Below are positions 1 to 7,139 of a DNA stretch of 20,023 nucleotides, piece by piece. The stretch spans positions 1 through 20,023 of the forward strand of contig JALSNB010000335.1 in the NCBI GenBank assembly GCA_026987225.1, given 5' to 3'. The notes below the pieces were generated by a model, which made no database searches, was not told where the DNA came from, and was given only the letters and a program-made list of their open reading frames with translations. Numbering within the stretch: position 1 is the stretch's first letter; each line of letters begins with the position of its first letter. Position numbers and translations under genes: made by a program. Source of the stretch: Caldisericaceae bacterium. Its GTDB lineage: Bacteria > Caldisericota > Caldisericia > Caldisericales > Caldisericaceae.

Positions 1-2560
1 AAGACGTGCCTCTGTATATCTTGTAAGAAGTAATCGAAGCACCGCCGTTATCGGAAGGAGCATTCCAATTAAGAGTGATCGAACTGCTATTTGCCGTTGC
101 CGTGAGGTTTGATGGAGGGGAGGGAGGTTGTATCTGAACGGACGTTACAAATGTTTTGTCGTCTCCGTAGGAAGTGCCGGCAGAGTTTGTTGCAACGGCA
201 CGATAATGATACGTTGTATTCGGAGAAAGGCCGGAAATATCCGCCGTAAAACTGCCCGTTGAATTCATTGTTTGATGAGTTGTTTCGCTTCCGTAATTCG
301 TATCCGTCCCGTATTCGAAGTATACGGTTACGGAGGAAGCGTTTCCCGTGTCGGTTAGGTTTCCGTTAAGCGTTGCGGAAGTGGAAGTAATATTTGTTGC
401 TGATGAAGTGGAAACGGAAGGAGACGATGTTAATTTGGCACACCAATTCACCATATCTATACCGAGAGTGGAGTCATCGTATTCATCCCATCCGTCGTAA
501 AGATGATTGCCCGGATGCCCGCTTCCGTCATCAAACGGAGAAGAATCTCCTATCGCCGCAACACGGCCGCTTCCGTATTCGGCACCTACAACTATTGTTT
601 TGGAATTATCGTTGCTGAATATTACACCTTTTGCCTTATTACCATCCGTTATGTTTACGGTGGAAGCACCCCACTCGCCTATTGAAGAAACACCGTCCGT
701 AAGAGCCGGATAAACCGTATGATTTACATTATTTATCGGATGTTGAGAGAAATTATCCAGATTAAACTTAAACCCGAAATCGCTCACATTAAAATTATTA
801 TTATAGATATGCGGAGAATCATGTCCGTTGTTATTTCTATCCGAACCGGAATGGTCGGCAATAAGAATAAGTCCTCCCCCGTTATTCACAAAGTTTTTGA
901 TAGCGGTTATTTCACCGTTTGAAAATTCATCCTGCGGTTCCGGAATTACAAATACGTCCACATCCGAAAGAGCACTCGAAGTTATGGGCCCGCTGTCGAG
1001 CGATTCAACGACATAACCTTCGTTTCTTAAAGCATCCGCCCAATCGGAATAAGCCCCGTCTATTACCCAATCGGCATTACCGGCTGTTTCGTCTTTCGTA
1101 TCATCGAACAATACCACTTTTGCACTTGAAGAAAGCGTTACAAATGTTTTGTCTTCTCCGTAGGAAGTACCGGCAGAGTTTGTTGCAACGGCACGATAAT
1201 GATACGTTGTATTCGGAGAAAGGCCGGAAATATCCGCGGTAAAACTGCCCGTTGAGTTCATAGTCTGATGAGTCGTTTCGTTTCCGTAGCTTGTATCCGT
1301 TCCGTATTCGAAGTATACGGTTACGGAAGAAGCGTTTCCCGTGTCGGTTAGGTTTCCGTTCAATTTTGCCGTTGTTTTGCCAACGTTGCTTGCGTCGTTT
1401 GTTTGCACGGACGGAGTGACTACCGGAGGCGCACCGGTGGTAAAGGAGATATCGCTTCCGTAAACCGTAGTTCCGCTCGGACTTCCTACTGCAACGGCAC
1501 GATAATGATAAGTTGTATTCGGAGAAAGGCCGGAAATATCCGCCGTAAAACTGCCCGTTGAATTCATTGTCTGATGAGTCGTTTCGCTTCCGTAATTTGT
1601 ATCCGTCCCGTATTCGAAGTAGACGGTAGCACTCGTATCGCTCCCCAAATCGTTCAAAGTGCCGTTCAATGTGGCACTGCTGCTTGTAACATTCGTTGCG
1701 GAGTTTGTCGTAACCTGTAAAGAAGGCGAACTTCCGGCGTTTATATCCACATTTGAAGTTGTTTGATGAGCCGTAACATTAACTCCGGTTGTTGCACTTC
1801 CAACAATAGAATTATTGCTCGGATCCCAGAGCTCCACGGAATAATCCGAACCCTCCGGTACCGCAACTTTGTAATAACCCGTATCCGTGCCGTATCCGTC
1901 GGTAATGCCGTTATCTTCAGTGCTGTACGCATTAACGATATGTCCGTTACTATCCTTTACGACAACGATATAATCCGAAACCGGATTTCCGTTTGTATCG
2001 TACGCATGCCCTTCAATCCAGCCGCCCTGCGTATCCACATACGAATCACCGCTGTGAGAGCCGTCCATATCCATAAAATGAACGGTGCTTAACGTACCGG
2101 TGGTTTTAGTAGAGGTATGAGATGCCAAATAGCACCTTATTCTGAATTTAACCGTTCCGCTGAAACTTTTCCCGGAATCGGTTTTTAAGAAAATCCAACC
2201 CGACCAATTACCGTTCGCATCGGTTGTAAACTCCGGTAAGTTTGTAGTGGAGGTGCTTTCGTTTATCCATTCGCTCGTAGAGCCTTTCCATACAAACGCA
2301 CCGTTCGAAGAGCCGGCATAAAAATATCCCTTATAATAATAATTGGCATTCGGATGCCCACCCGTAAATTTTATATGATACGCAAAAGGTGTTCCGCCGT
2401 TCTGCGAGCCGTCAAACGGAAAATAAGAATAACTCGCGTCGAAAGTCATATGAGCGGAAGTTGACACCGCCTTTGCGCTTCTACCTGCAGGGAAAAACAA
2501 TGCCACACTCATAAAAACAGATATGAGCAGAGCCACCCCCGATACCCATTTTTTCTTCAT
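1..2560 (-). CDS. Secreted multidomain protein with FN3-like repeats flanking a DUF4350/ThuA-like domain (C-terminus beyond window)
   Basis: Reading from an ATG at 2560, the frame stays open for 853 residues to the left edge, so the C-terminus is missing. A GGAGG lies 5 bases before the ATG. Residues 1-31 form a signal peptide (MKKKWVSGVALL, then a hydrophobic stretch ending in SAKA). Residues about 32-170 are an unrecognised beta-rich domain, followed at 175-265 by a carboxypeptidase-regulatory-like segment (GGWIEGHAYDTNGNPVSDY). FN3-like domains lie at about 274-373 and 374-477, each with YFEYGTD and GLSPNTTYHYRAVA. Residues about 478-712 resemble the DUF4350/ThuA-like glutamine-amidotransferase fold (VFVIPEPQDEFS, NNGGGLILIADHSGSDRN, GRVAAIGDSSPFDD). 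A third copy of the FN3-like repeat follows at 713-805, then the start of a classical FN3 (PPSNLTATA, ITLNWNAPSDNGG). The protein is probably extracellular. The DUF4350-like call rests on motif resemblance, and no enzyme activity can be assigned. Confidence 0.85.
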   Translation of the reverse strand, partial: MKKKWVSGVALLISVFMSVALFFPAGRSAKAVSTSAHMTFDASYSYFPFDGSQNGGTPFAYHIKFTGGHPNANYYYKGYFYAGSSNGAFVWKGSTSEWINESTSTTNLPEFTTDANGNWSGWIFLKTDSGKSFSGTVKFRIRCYLASHTSTKTTGTLSTVHFMDMDGSHSGDSYVDTQGGWIEGHAYDTNGNPVSDYIVVVKDSNGHIVNAYSTEDNGITDGYGTDTGYYKVAVPEGSDYSVELWDPSNNSIVGSATTGVNVTAHQTTSNVDINAGSSPSLQVTTNSATNVTSSSATLNGTLNDLGSDTSATVYFEYGTDTNYGSETTHQTMNSTGSFTADISGLSPNTTYHYRAVAVGSPSGTTVYGSDISFTTGAPPVVTPSVQTNDASNVGKTTAKLNGNLTDTGNASSVTVYFEYGTDTSYGNETTHQTMNSTGSFTADISGLSPNTTYHYRAVATNSAGTSYGEDKTFVTLSSSAKVVLFDDTKDETAGNADWVIDGAYSDWADALRNEGYVVESLDSGPITSSALSDVDVFVIPEPQDEFSNGEITAIKNFVNNGGGLILIADHSGSDRNNNGHDSPHIYNNNFNVSDFGFKFNLDNFSQHPINNVNHTVYPALTDGVSSIGEWGASTVNITDGNKAKGVIFSNDNSKTIVVGAEYGSGRVAAIGDSSPFDDGSGHPGNHLYDGWDEYDDSTLGIDMVNWCAKLTSSPSVSTSSATNITSTSATLNGNLTDTGNASSVTVYFEYGTDTNYGSETTHQTMNSTGSFTADISGLSPNTTYHYRAVATNSAGTSYGDDKTFVTSVQIQPPSPPSNLTATANSSSITLNWNAPSDNGGASITSYKIYRGTS
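144..367 (-). repeat. FN3-coding long direct repeat, copy 1
   Basis: Matches 1137-1360 over 224 bases without an insertion or deletion; I count about 13 mismatches. It encodes most of the third FN3-like domain of the gene covering 1-2560. Offset to copy 2 is 993 bases, exactly 331 codons. Confidence 0.85.
1137..1360 (-). repeat. FN3-coding long direct repeat, copy 2
   Basis: Second copy of the 224-base repeat (see 144-367). It encodes the second FN3-like domain, immediately N-terminal to the DUF4350-like domain. Confidence 0.85.
1491..1627 (-). repeat. FN3-coding direct repeat, partial copy 3
   Basis: About 136 bases closely match the central part of copy 2 (from 1185), offset by 306 bases (102 codons). 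The match ends where the first FN3-like domain diverges. It encodes YFEYGTDTNYGSETTHQTMN and the following strand. Confidence 0.8.
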
Positions 2561-2585
2561 AATTTCCTCCTTATCCTAAATTCTG

Positions 2586-2613
2586 ATTGTATTAATTCTA
2601 CACTTTAGGTAAA
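2586..2613 (-). promoter_or_regulatory. Candidate promoter for the FN3/DUF4350-like gene
   Basis: On the minus strand TTTACC (2613-2608) is followed after 16 bases by TACAAT (2591-2586), matching four and five of six positions of the sigma-70-type consensus. It lies about 25 bases before the start codon at 2560, so the leader would be short. It overlaps the weak terminator candidate of the upstream gene. Confidence 0.4.
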
Positions 2614-2637
2614 AAAATCAAAATGCCGCTTAAGCAT
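2611..2637 (-). terminator. Weak candidate terminator after the thioredoxin-like gene
   Basis: In the minus transcript a short ATGC/GCAT stem (2637-2634 with 2626-2623, 7-base loop) is followed by a T-rich run ending in seven T at 2617-2611. Just upstream (2636-2655) is a second imperfect 9-bp stem with one bulged base. Both stems are weak, but position and T-run fit a terminator. Confidence 0.3.
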
Positions 2638-2676
2638 ATCCGTTTCAATAAAACGATATAAAACTCCAAAATCTCA

Positions 2677-3735
2677 CTAAGGAGTAGGCAGTTTTCTGTT
2701 TTCGTATCTTTGCCATAACACAACTTTGTTAAAAACCTGAGGATCATTTAAAAGATCCGCAATCGGACCGTCAAAAAAGAGCTTAAAATTCTTTTCAAAC
2801 ATAACGAGATTACCGAGAGGAAGTTTTCCCTGACCTATTAACGATTTACTCTTATCGTTAATAAGAATACATTTGGATTTTAAAAGAGGAGAATATCCTG
2901 CACATAGTTTTTCTATTGTATCCGCATCACCCTCTGTTATAACAACAACCTTATCGTAAGGAAGACTTACGGGAAGTTTGCTAATAAAGAGTTTAAAATT
3001 GTCAACGCAACTGCCGCAATACGGATTTACGGTTACAACAACGAACTTATAATCTTTGAAAACCGAAAAATCAATATTGTTTCCTCTATAATCTTTGAGT
3101 TTTAACGAAGATATAAAAGATTTCAACGTAAGGTCACGATTCTTTCCCGGAGGGGGGATAATTTTGTATAGAGCCTCTTTTCCGTTTACTTTGGAAAAAA
3201 GTAACATGCATGCATTTGATATTTTATTTTGTAAAATCTGTAAATTTTTATCCTTCGTTTTATAAACAAAACCAACGTGTTTTATTATATACTCGGTATT
3301 ATGTTTGTTTATTTCGGACAGTGTTTTAATTAATTCGTCATCGAAAATTTTGCCCGGTTTGAAAGGTATTATCTTGGAAAATTCACCGTCTTTTTTAAAA
3401 ATCACGGCAAGTTCCATTTTATCGGGTGTACCGAACAAATAATCCATCAATCCTCTTTTATTTGACTTAAAGTTCAAGAATACGATATAACCTACGGTTT
3501 CATTGTTTTTTACAACGGGAACGTACTCAAACTTATACGGAGAAACAGTAATATCCTGCAAACTCCCAGTTTTGCCTATCGAACATCCTTCCCCGAAATT
3601 GGCTCTGGCAATTCCGATAGCCGTTTTAGGACGATTCAACGCAATGCTTAATACTCCGAAAATAATTACAATAGCAATAATTACGGCTCCGATAGCAATC
3701 AAAGTTTTCTTTGTCTCGCTCTTTTTTCTTTTCAT
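2677..3735 (-). CDS. Membrane-anchored thioredoxin-like protein with a CGSC motif
   Basis: Encodes 352 residues from the ATG at 3735. The frame also allows ATGs at 3738 and 3753, but a GGAGGTG lies at 3747-3741, so 3753 is upstream of the ribosome binding site and 3735 or 3738 is used. Residues 1-9 are basic (MKRKKSETK), followed by one hydrophobic helix at about 11-33; the rest should face outward. The N-terminal 150 residues outside the membrane are unrecognised. The C-terminal part, from about residue 200, looks like a thioredoxin/TlpA-type fold: a beta strand (FVVVTVNPY), then C240-G-S-C243, a helix, another strand (KVVVITEGDAD), and GKLPLGNLVMF, where the proline could be the cis-proline of the fold. 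A disulfide exchange or thiol-dependent role outside the membrane is inferred. It lies directly downstream of the operon B terminator. Confidence 0.8.
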   Translation of the reverse strand: MKRKKSETKKTLIAIGAVIIAIVIIFGVLSIALNRPKTAIGIARANFGEGCSIGKTGSLQDITVSPYKFEYVPVVKNNETVGYIVFLNFKSNKRGLMDYLFGTPDKMELAVIFKKDGEFSKIIPFKPGKIFDDELIKTLSEINKHNTEYIIKHVGFVYKTKDKNLQILQNKISNACMLLFSKVNGKEALYKIIPPPGKNRDLTLKSFISSLKLKDYRGNNIDFSVFKDYKFVVVTVNPYCGSCVDNFKLFISKLPVSLPYDKVVVITEGDADTIEKLCAGYSPLLKSKCILINDKSKSLIGQGKLPLGNLVMFEKNFKLFFDGPIADLLNDPQVFNKVVLWQRYENRKLPTP

Positions 3736-3740
3736 CATAT

Positions 3741-3747
3741 CACCTCC
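3741..3747 (-). promoter_or_regulatory. Ribosome binding site that fixes the start of the thioredoxin-like gene
   Basis: GGAGGTG on the minus strand ends 2 bases before the ATG at 3738 and 5 bases before the ATG at 3735. The longest frame starts at 3753, upstream of this site, and would read through it. Confidence 0.75.
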
Positions 3748-3764
3748 GCTCATAAAAACAAATA

Positions 3765-3794
3765 GGCAAAACCAGTTAAATAACTGGTTTTGCC
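3765..3794 (-). terminator. Rho-independent terminator of the protease/NHL operon
   Basis: GGCAAAACCAGTTA and its exact complement TAACTGGTTTTGCC, separated by AA, form a perfect 14-bp stem. In the minus transcript it is followed by the T-rich TATTTGTTTTTA. It lies 29 bases after the NHL/cohesin stop codon. The next start codon is only about 30 bases downstream. Confidence 0.85.
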
Positions 3795-3802
3795 CGTGTC
3801 AA
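3775..3802 (-). promoter_or_regulatory. Candidate promoter overlapping the terminator hairpin
   Basis: A perfect TTGACA at 3802-3797 is followed after 16 bases by TTTAAC (3780-3775), which matches four of six -10 positions. The -10 lies inside the hairpin. Transcription would begin in or just after the hairpin's second arm and give the thioredoxin-like gene a very short leader. There is no other room for a promoter between the terminator and that gene. Confidence 0.35.
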
Positions 3803-3823
3803 ATCAAAACTTAAAAGTTATAA

Positions 3824-6800
3824 CTATCCCGCAGGGTAAGTTATAGTGATTGTTTTCGTATTGGGATCCCAATCCACTTTGCAACCTAAGTTCTCCGCTA
3901 CGAATCTTAAAGGAAGCATTGTCCTTCCGTTTACAATGATAGGTTTAACATCGTGATTATTAGGATCTATCCACTTCATTTCTCCGTTAACTTCAGCCTG
4001 AGGTTTGCCTATCCACAGATTAATAACAGTATCCTTGAAATTAATTGTTACTTCTCTCTCTTTACCGTTCCAACTTATTGTTCCTCCCAATGCTTCTACA
4101 ATTGCACGTATCGGAACAACCGTTCTTCCCCATTTGGGTATTATTACGGGCTTTGTTCCCCTTCCGGGGTCTATCTCTTTCTTTACACCGTTAACCGTCA
4201 TGTAGGGGTTGTTTGGTTGAAGAGTAATTACCGTCTTTGTTTTCAGGATTACGTGCAGAACAAGAGTATTTTTAACACCGTATTTATTCACTGAAACGAT
4301 GGTAATGGTGTTTTCACCGTCATTTAGGTAAACAGAACCGACAAATCCACCGTCAGAGTTAACCTCCACGCTATTCCCGTTAATTGTTACCTGACAACCG
4401 GGATCGGTAGATCCGGAGAAATAGAAGTTAGGATCGGTTACTTCGGTGCCGTCGGTAAAGTCAACCTTAATTTTAGGAGGAGTCGTATCATAAACAGTGA
4501 TATCTTTGTCGGTAGTCTGAGATTTGATAACATGCCCTTTTGCATCATTCAAAGTAACATTGGAGAATTTAAGAGTGGTTTTTCCGATTTTAAGTCCGGT
4601 AAACGTAATCTTTACAAGAGGACCTACAACGGTTTTGCCGTTTTCCTTACCTTTTAAAGTATATCCTATGACTATAACACCGGGCTTCGAATGATTCTCG
4701 AGGAACAAGGCATCATTGCCAAGCACACCGCTTGGTTCCACCTTATCGACTCTTAACATATCGGGATCATAATTCAAAGTTATCGCAACACCGTAAAGCC
4801 CTTCCGTTTTTTCAATGTCAACCGTAACAGTTCCTTGCTCGTTATAAGGAATCGTATCTCCGGAAATCGTCACGTTTACCGGTGGCCTTTCCGGAATTTG
4901 CACCACAACGCTTGATGATTTTGTAAGAGTGGGATCGCCTTTGGACTGAACGTTAAGAGTAAGAGTGCCTTTTTCTTTTGGCTGAGAATCAGGAGTGGTG
5001 GTTACGGTAACGGGAATTAAGGTTTGATCGCCGGCTTTTACGGAAACAGAATCCGGAATGGAAGAAACCTTCCATCCTTTGGGTAAATCGGAAGAATCAA
5101 GTTTCAAAACATACGTATCATCGGTTTTACCGGTGTTTTTGATTATAAAGTTAAAACTACCGCTCTTTCCGGCTTTTACTTCAAGAACGGACAAAGAAGG
5201 TTTAACAATAAAATTATAGTTGGAAACCTTGGGAGGTTTTGTACTAAGTATCCTTACCACACTGTGGAAACCGTCGGCAAGATAAAGATTGCCGTCAGGT
5301 CCCCAATTCATCATCATCGGTTCGTAATAGCTTCTGTCGGTGCTCCACAAGAACTTTCCGTCTTTACTGAATGCCTGAATTCTTCCGTTCTCCGTATCGG
5401 CAACTAAAATTTCACCGTTAGGACCGATTGCCAAACCTTGCGGATACCAGAATTTACCTTCTTCTCTTCCGGTACCTCCGAATGACTTACTCCTCTTTCC
5501 GTCCTTTGTGTAAACATAAACTTTTCCTTCGTCGCTTGCAAGACAATAGAAATTGCCGTCTTTATCGATTGCAAGTCCTACTGCAGCCTTTGCAAGCCCG
5601 AACTGCTTTATGAACGTACCGTCCGGTTTAAATCCGACAATAGTTTGTGTGCCGTAACTTGCGCACCACAAATTGCCGTCCGGATCGAACGCCATCTGAT
5701 CCACACTTGAGACTTTGTGATTTCCTATTTTCGTTATGAAATTACCGTTTTCGTCGAATTCCGCTATGTAGTTTGCAAGCCCTACAAACACATGTCCCTT
5801 TCCGTCTGCAATAATACCGCCTATGGCAGTAAATTTTTCCTTCGAATTTATTCCCTTTATGGCTTTAACGAATTTTCCGTCCTTGGTAAATATATCTACC
5901 TCGCCGGTATCGGAGAAATTGTTCCAACTCGTTGCCCAAACTTTACCCTGAGAATCGACAGTAGCACTCCAGGAACCTACCAATCTTCCCGGTGCCATCA
6001 CGTCAAAATCTTTCTTGGCAACATAATTGCCTTGAGAGTCATACACGGTAAGCCTTGCACCTACCGGATAACCGAACGGGTTAGGCCCGCCTCTCGGACC
6101 GCCTCCGCTATTATAGAAATAGCCTGCATCAAAGACATAAACATTCCCGTCTTTATCAACGGCAATACCTGAAGGTGTAAGAAAAGATCCGTTTGGCTGC
6201 GGTAAATTAGTGGCTTTATGTCCGATTCTCGTAAGGAATTTACCCGTTTTATCAAATTTCTGCACGGACGGTTTGGCTTTTCCGATTCCTCTGTCCGCAA
6301 CATAGATATTCCCGTCCTTATCGACGGCAATATCAAAAGGATCTATGAATCTTCCGTTAGTGGTTCCTTTGCCTCCGAAAGAAGACACCACACTGCCATC
6401 CGTAGATAACACAACAACCTTCTCCATCTTTATGCTTACCACTAACAAATTTCCGTCCGGAGAAAAAGTAATAGCGCCCGGGTAAGAAATCAAAGTAGTG
6501 GAGAGTTCTTTTACGAACTTACCGTCTTTTGTAAAAACTTCTATCCTGCTGTTAAGCTGATCGGACACATAAACGTTTCCGTCCGGGCCGATGGCGATAC
6601 CGGCAGGACCGTTAAATTCTCCGTCTCCGGAACCTTCTTTGCCTACGTTCATTATCCATTTCCCGGTTTTGTCAAATTTTGCCCAGTAATTATTGAAGAA
6701 ATCCGCAACATAGAAATTGCCGTCCTTATCCACGGCAACATCCGCAGGATACTGCAGTTTTCCGGGACCTTTACCCAATTCACCGAATGTAAGTTTATTT

Positions 6801-7120
6801 TGCAGAGTCTTATCAAGTACATGGATCCTTCCGTATTCGGGATCGGTTACTATAAGATCACCGTTGGCATCTACGGTCATACCTTGCATGGGAAAAGCCC
6901 AATCACTCACATAGTCATCTTCAACGGTGTTTGCCGTGTTAAGAGTAATCGAACCTATGTAATCGTCAGGCATAACACCTATCGTGCCCACCTGATAAAG
7001 ATGGCGGGTGTTTTCCGCTTTTGCCACACCAAAGGAATGCCCTGTGTTTACAAAACCGAATCCGAAAACAAACATAAGGGCAAGAAAAACACTTAAAACT
7101 TTTTTACAATTGCATTTCAT
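3824..7120 (-). CDS. Secreted NHL-repeat protein with cohesin domain and C-terminal paired stalk domains (putative surface scaffold)
   Basis: 1098 residues. GGAGG precedes the ATG by 8 bases. The signal peptide (about 1-35) ends in AKA. Residues about 70-625 hold many NHL beta-propeller repeats (such as GIAIGPDGNVYVSDQLNSRI and DIAVDKDGNIYVADRG), enough for about two propellers. A NEW3-like Ig domain follows at about 637-742 (VKAGKSGSFNFIIKNTGKTD). Residues about 746-877 match a cohesin: VNVTISGDTI, the YDPDMLRVDKVEPSGVL strand, GVIVIGYTL, VVGPLVKITFTG, and a final DITVYD. An Ig-like domain spans 880-958, and two stalk motifs end the protein (VPIRAIVEALGGTISW; LPLRFVAENLGCKVDWDP). I infer a surface-bound scaffold whose cohesin receives the dockerins of the two upstream proteases. 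It is the last gene of the operon, 19 bases after the C25 protease. The stalk domain's role is not established in general; anchoring is a guess. Confidence 0.9.
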   Translation of the reverse strand: MKCNCKKVLSVFLALMFVFGFGFVNTGHSFGVAKAENTRHLYQVGTIGVMPDDYIGSITLNTANTVEDDYVSDWAFPMQGMTVDANGDLIVTDPEYGRIHVLDKTLQNKLTFGELGKGPGKLQYPADVAVDKDGNFYVADFFNNYWAKFDKTGKWIMNVGKEGSGDGEFNGPAGIAIGPDGNVYVSDQLNSRIEVFTKDGKFVKELSTTLISYPGAITFSPDGNLLVVSIKMEKVVVLSTDGSVVSSFGGKGTTNGRFIDPFDIAVDKDGNIYVADRGIGKAKPSVQKFDKTGKFLTRIGHKATNLPQPNGSFLTPSGIAVDKDGNVYVFDAGYFYNSGGGPRGGPNPFGYPVGARLTVYDSQGNYVAKKDFDVMAPGRLVGSWSATVDSQGKVWATSWNNFSDTGEVDIFTKDGKFVKAIKGINSKEKFTAIGGIIADGKGHVFVGLANYIAEFDENGNFITKIGNHKVSSVDQMAFDPDGNLWCASYGTQTIVGFKPDGTFIKQFGLAKAAVGLAIDKDGNFYCLASDEGKVYVYTKDGKRSKSFGGTGREEGKFWYPQGLAIGPNGEILVADTENGRIQAFSKDGKFLWSTDRSYYEPMMMNWGPDGNLYLADGFHSVVRILSTKPPKVSNYNFIVKPSLSVLEVKAGKSGSFNFIIKNTGKTDDTYVLKLDSSDLPKGWKVSSIPDSVSVKAGDQTLIPVTVTTTPDSQPKEKGTLTLNVQSKGDPTLTKSSSVVVQIPERPPVNVTISGDTIPYNEQGTVTVDIEKTEGLYGVAITLNYDPDMLRVDKVEPSGVLGNDALFLENHSKPGVIVIGYTLKGKENGKTVVGPLVKITFTGLKIGKTTLKFSNVTLNDAKGHVIKSQTTDKDITVYDTTPPKIKVDFTDGTEVTDPNFYFSGSTDPGCQVTINGNSVEVNSDGGFVGSVYLNDGENTITIVSVNKYGVKNTLVLHVILKTKTVITLQPNNPYMTVNGVKKEIDPGRGTKPVIIPKWGRTVVPIRAIVEALGGTISWNGKEREVTINFKDTVINLWIGKPQAEVNGEMKWIDPNNHDVKPIIVNGRTMLPLRFVAENLGCKVDWDPNTKTITITYPAG

Positions 7121-7139
7121 GCTTCTTTCCTCCTTTCAG

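Noticed and set aside
144..1627. Repeated sequence suggesting a CRISPR array or mobile element
   Set aside because: There are only three copies, long, irregularly spaced and in frame, and they encode FN3-like domains of one protein. There are no short regular spacers, inverted ends or transposase.
394..2092. Several plus-strand open frames in the left 2.5 kb
   Set aside because: They are the complement of a continuous minus-strand frame from 2560 to the left edge with a signal peptide, FN3 domains and a good ribosome binding site.
3735..3753. Start of the thioredoxin-like gene at the first ATG (3753)
   Set aside because: The ribosome binding site GGAGGTG lies downstream of that ATG, within the extra codons, so the start must be 3738 or 3735.
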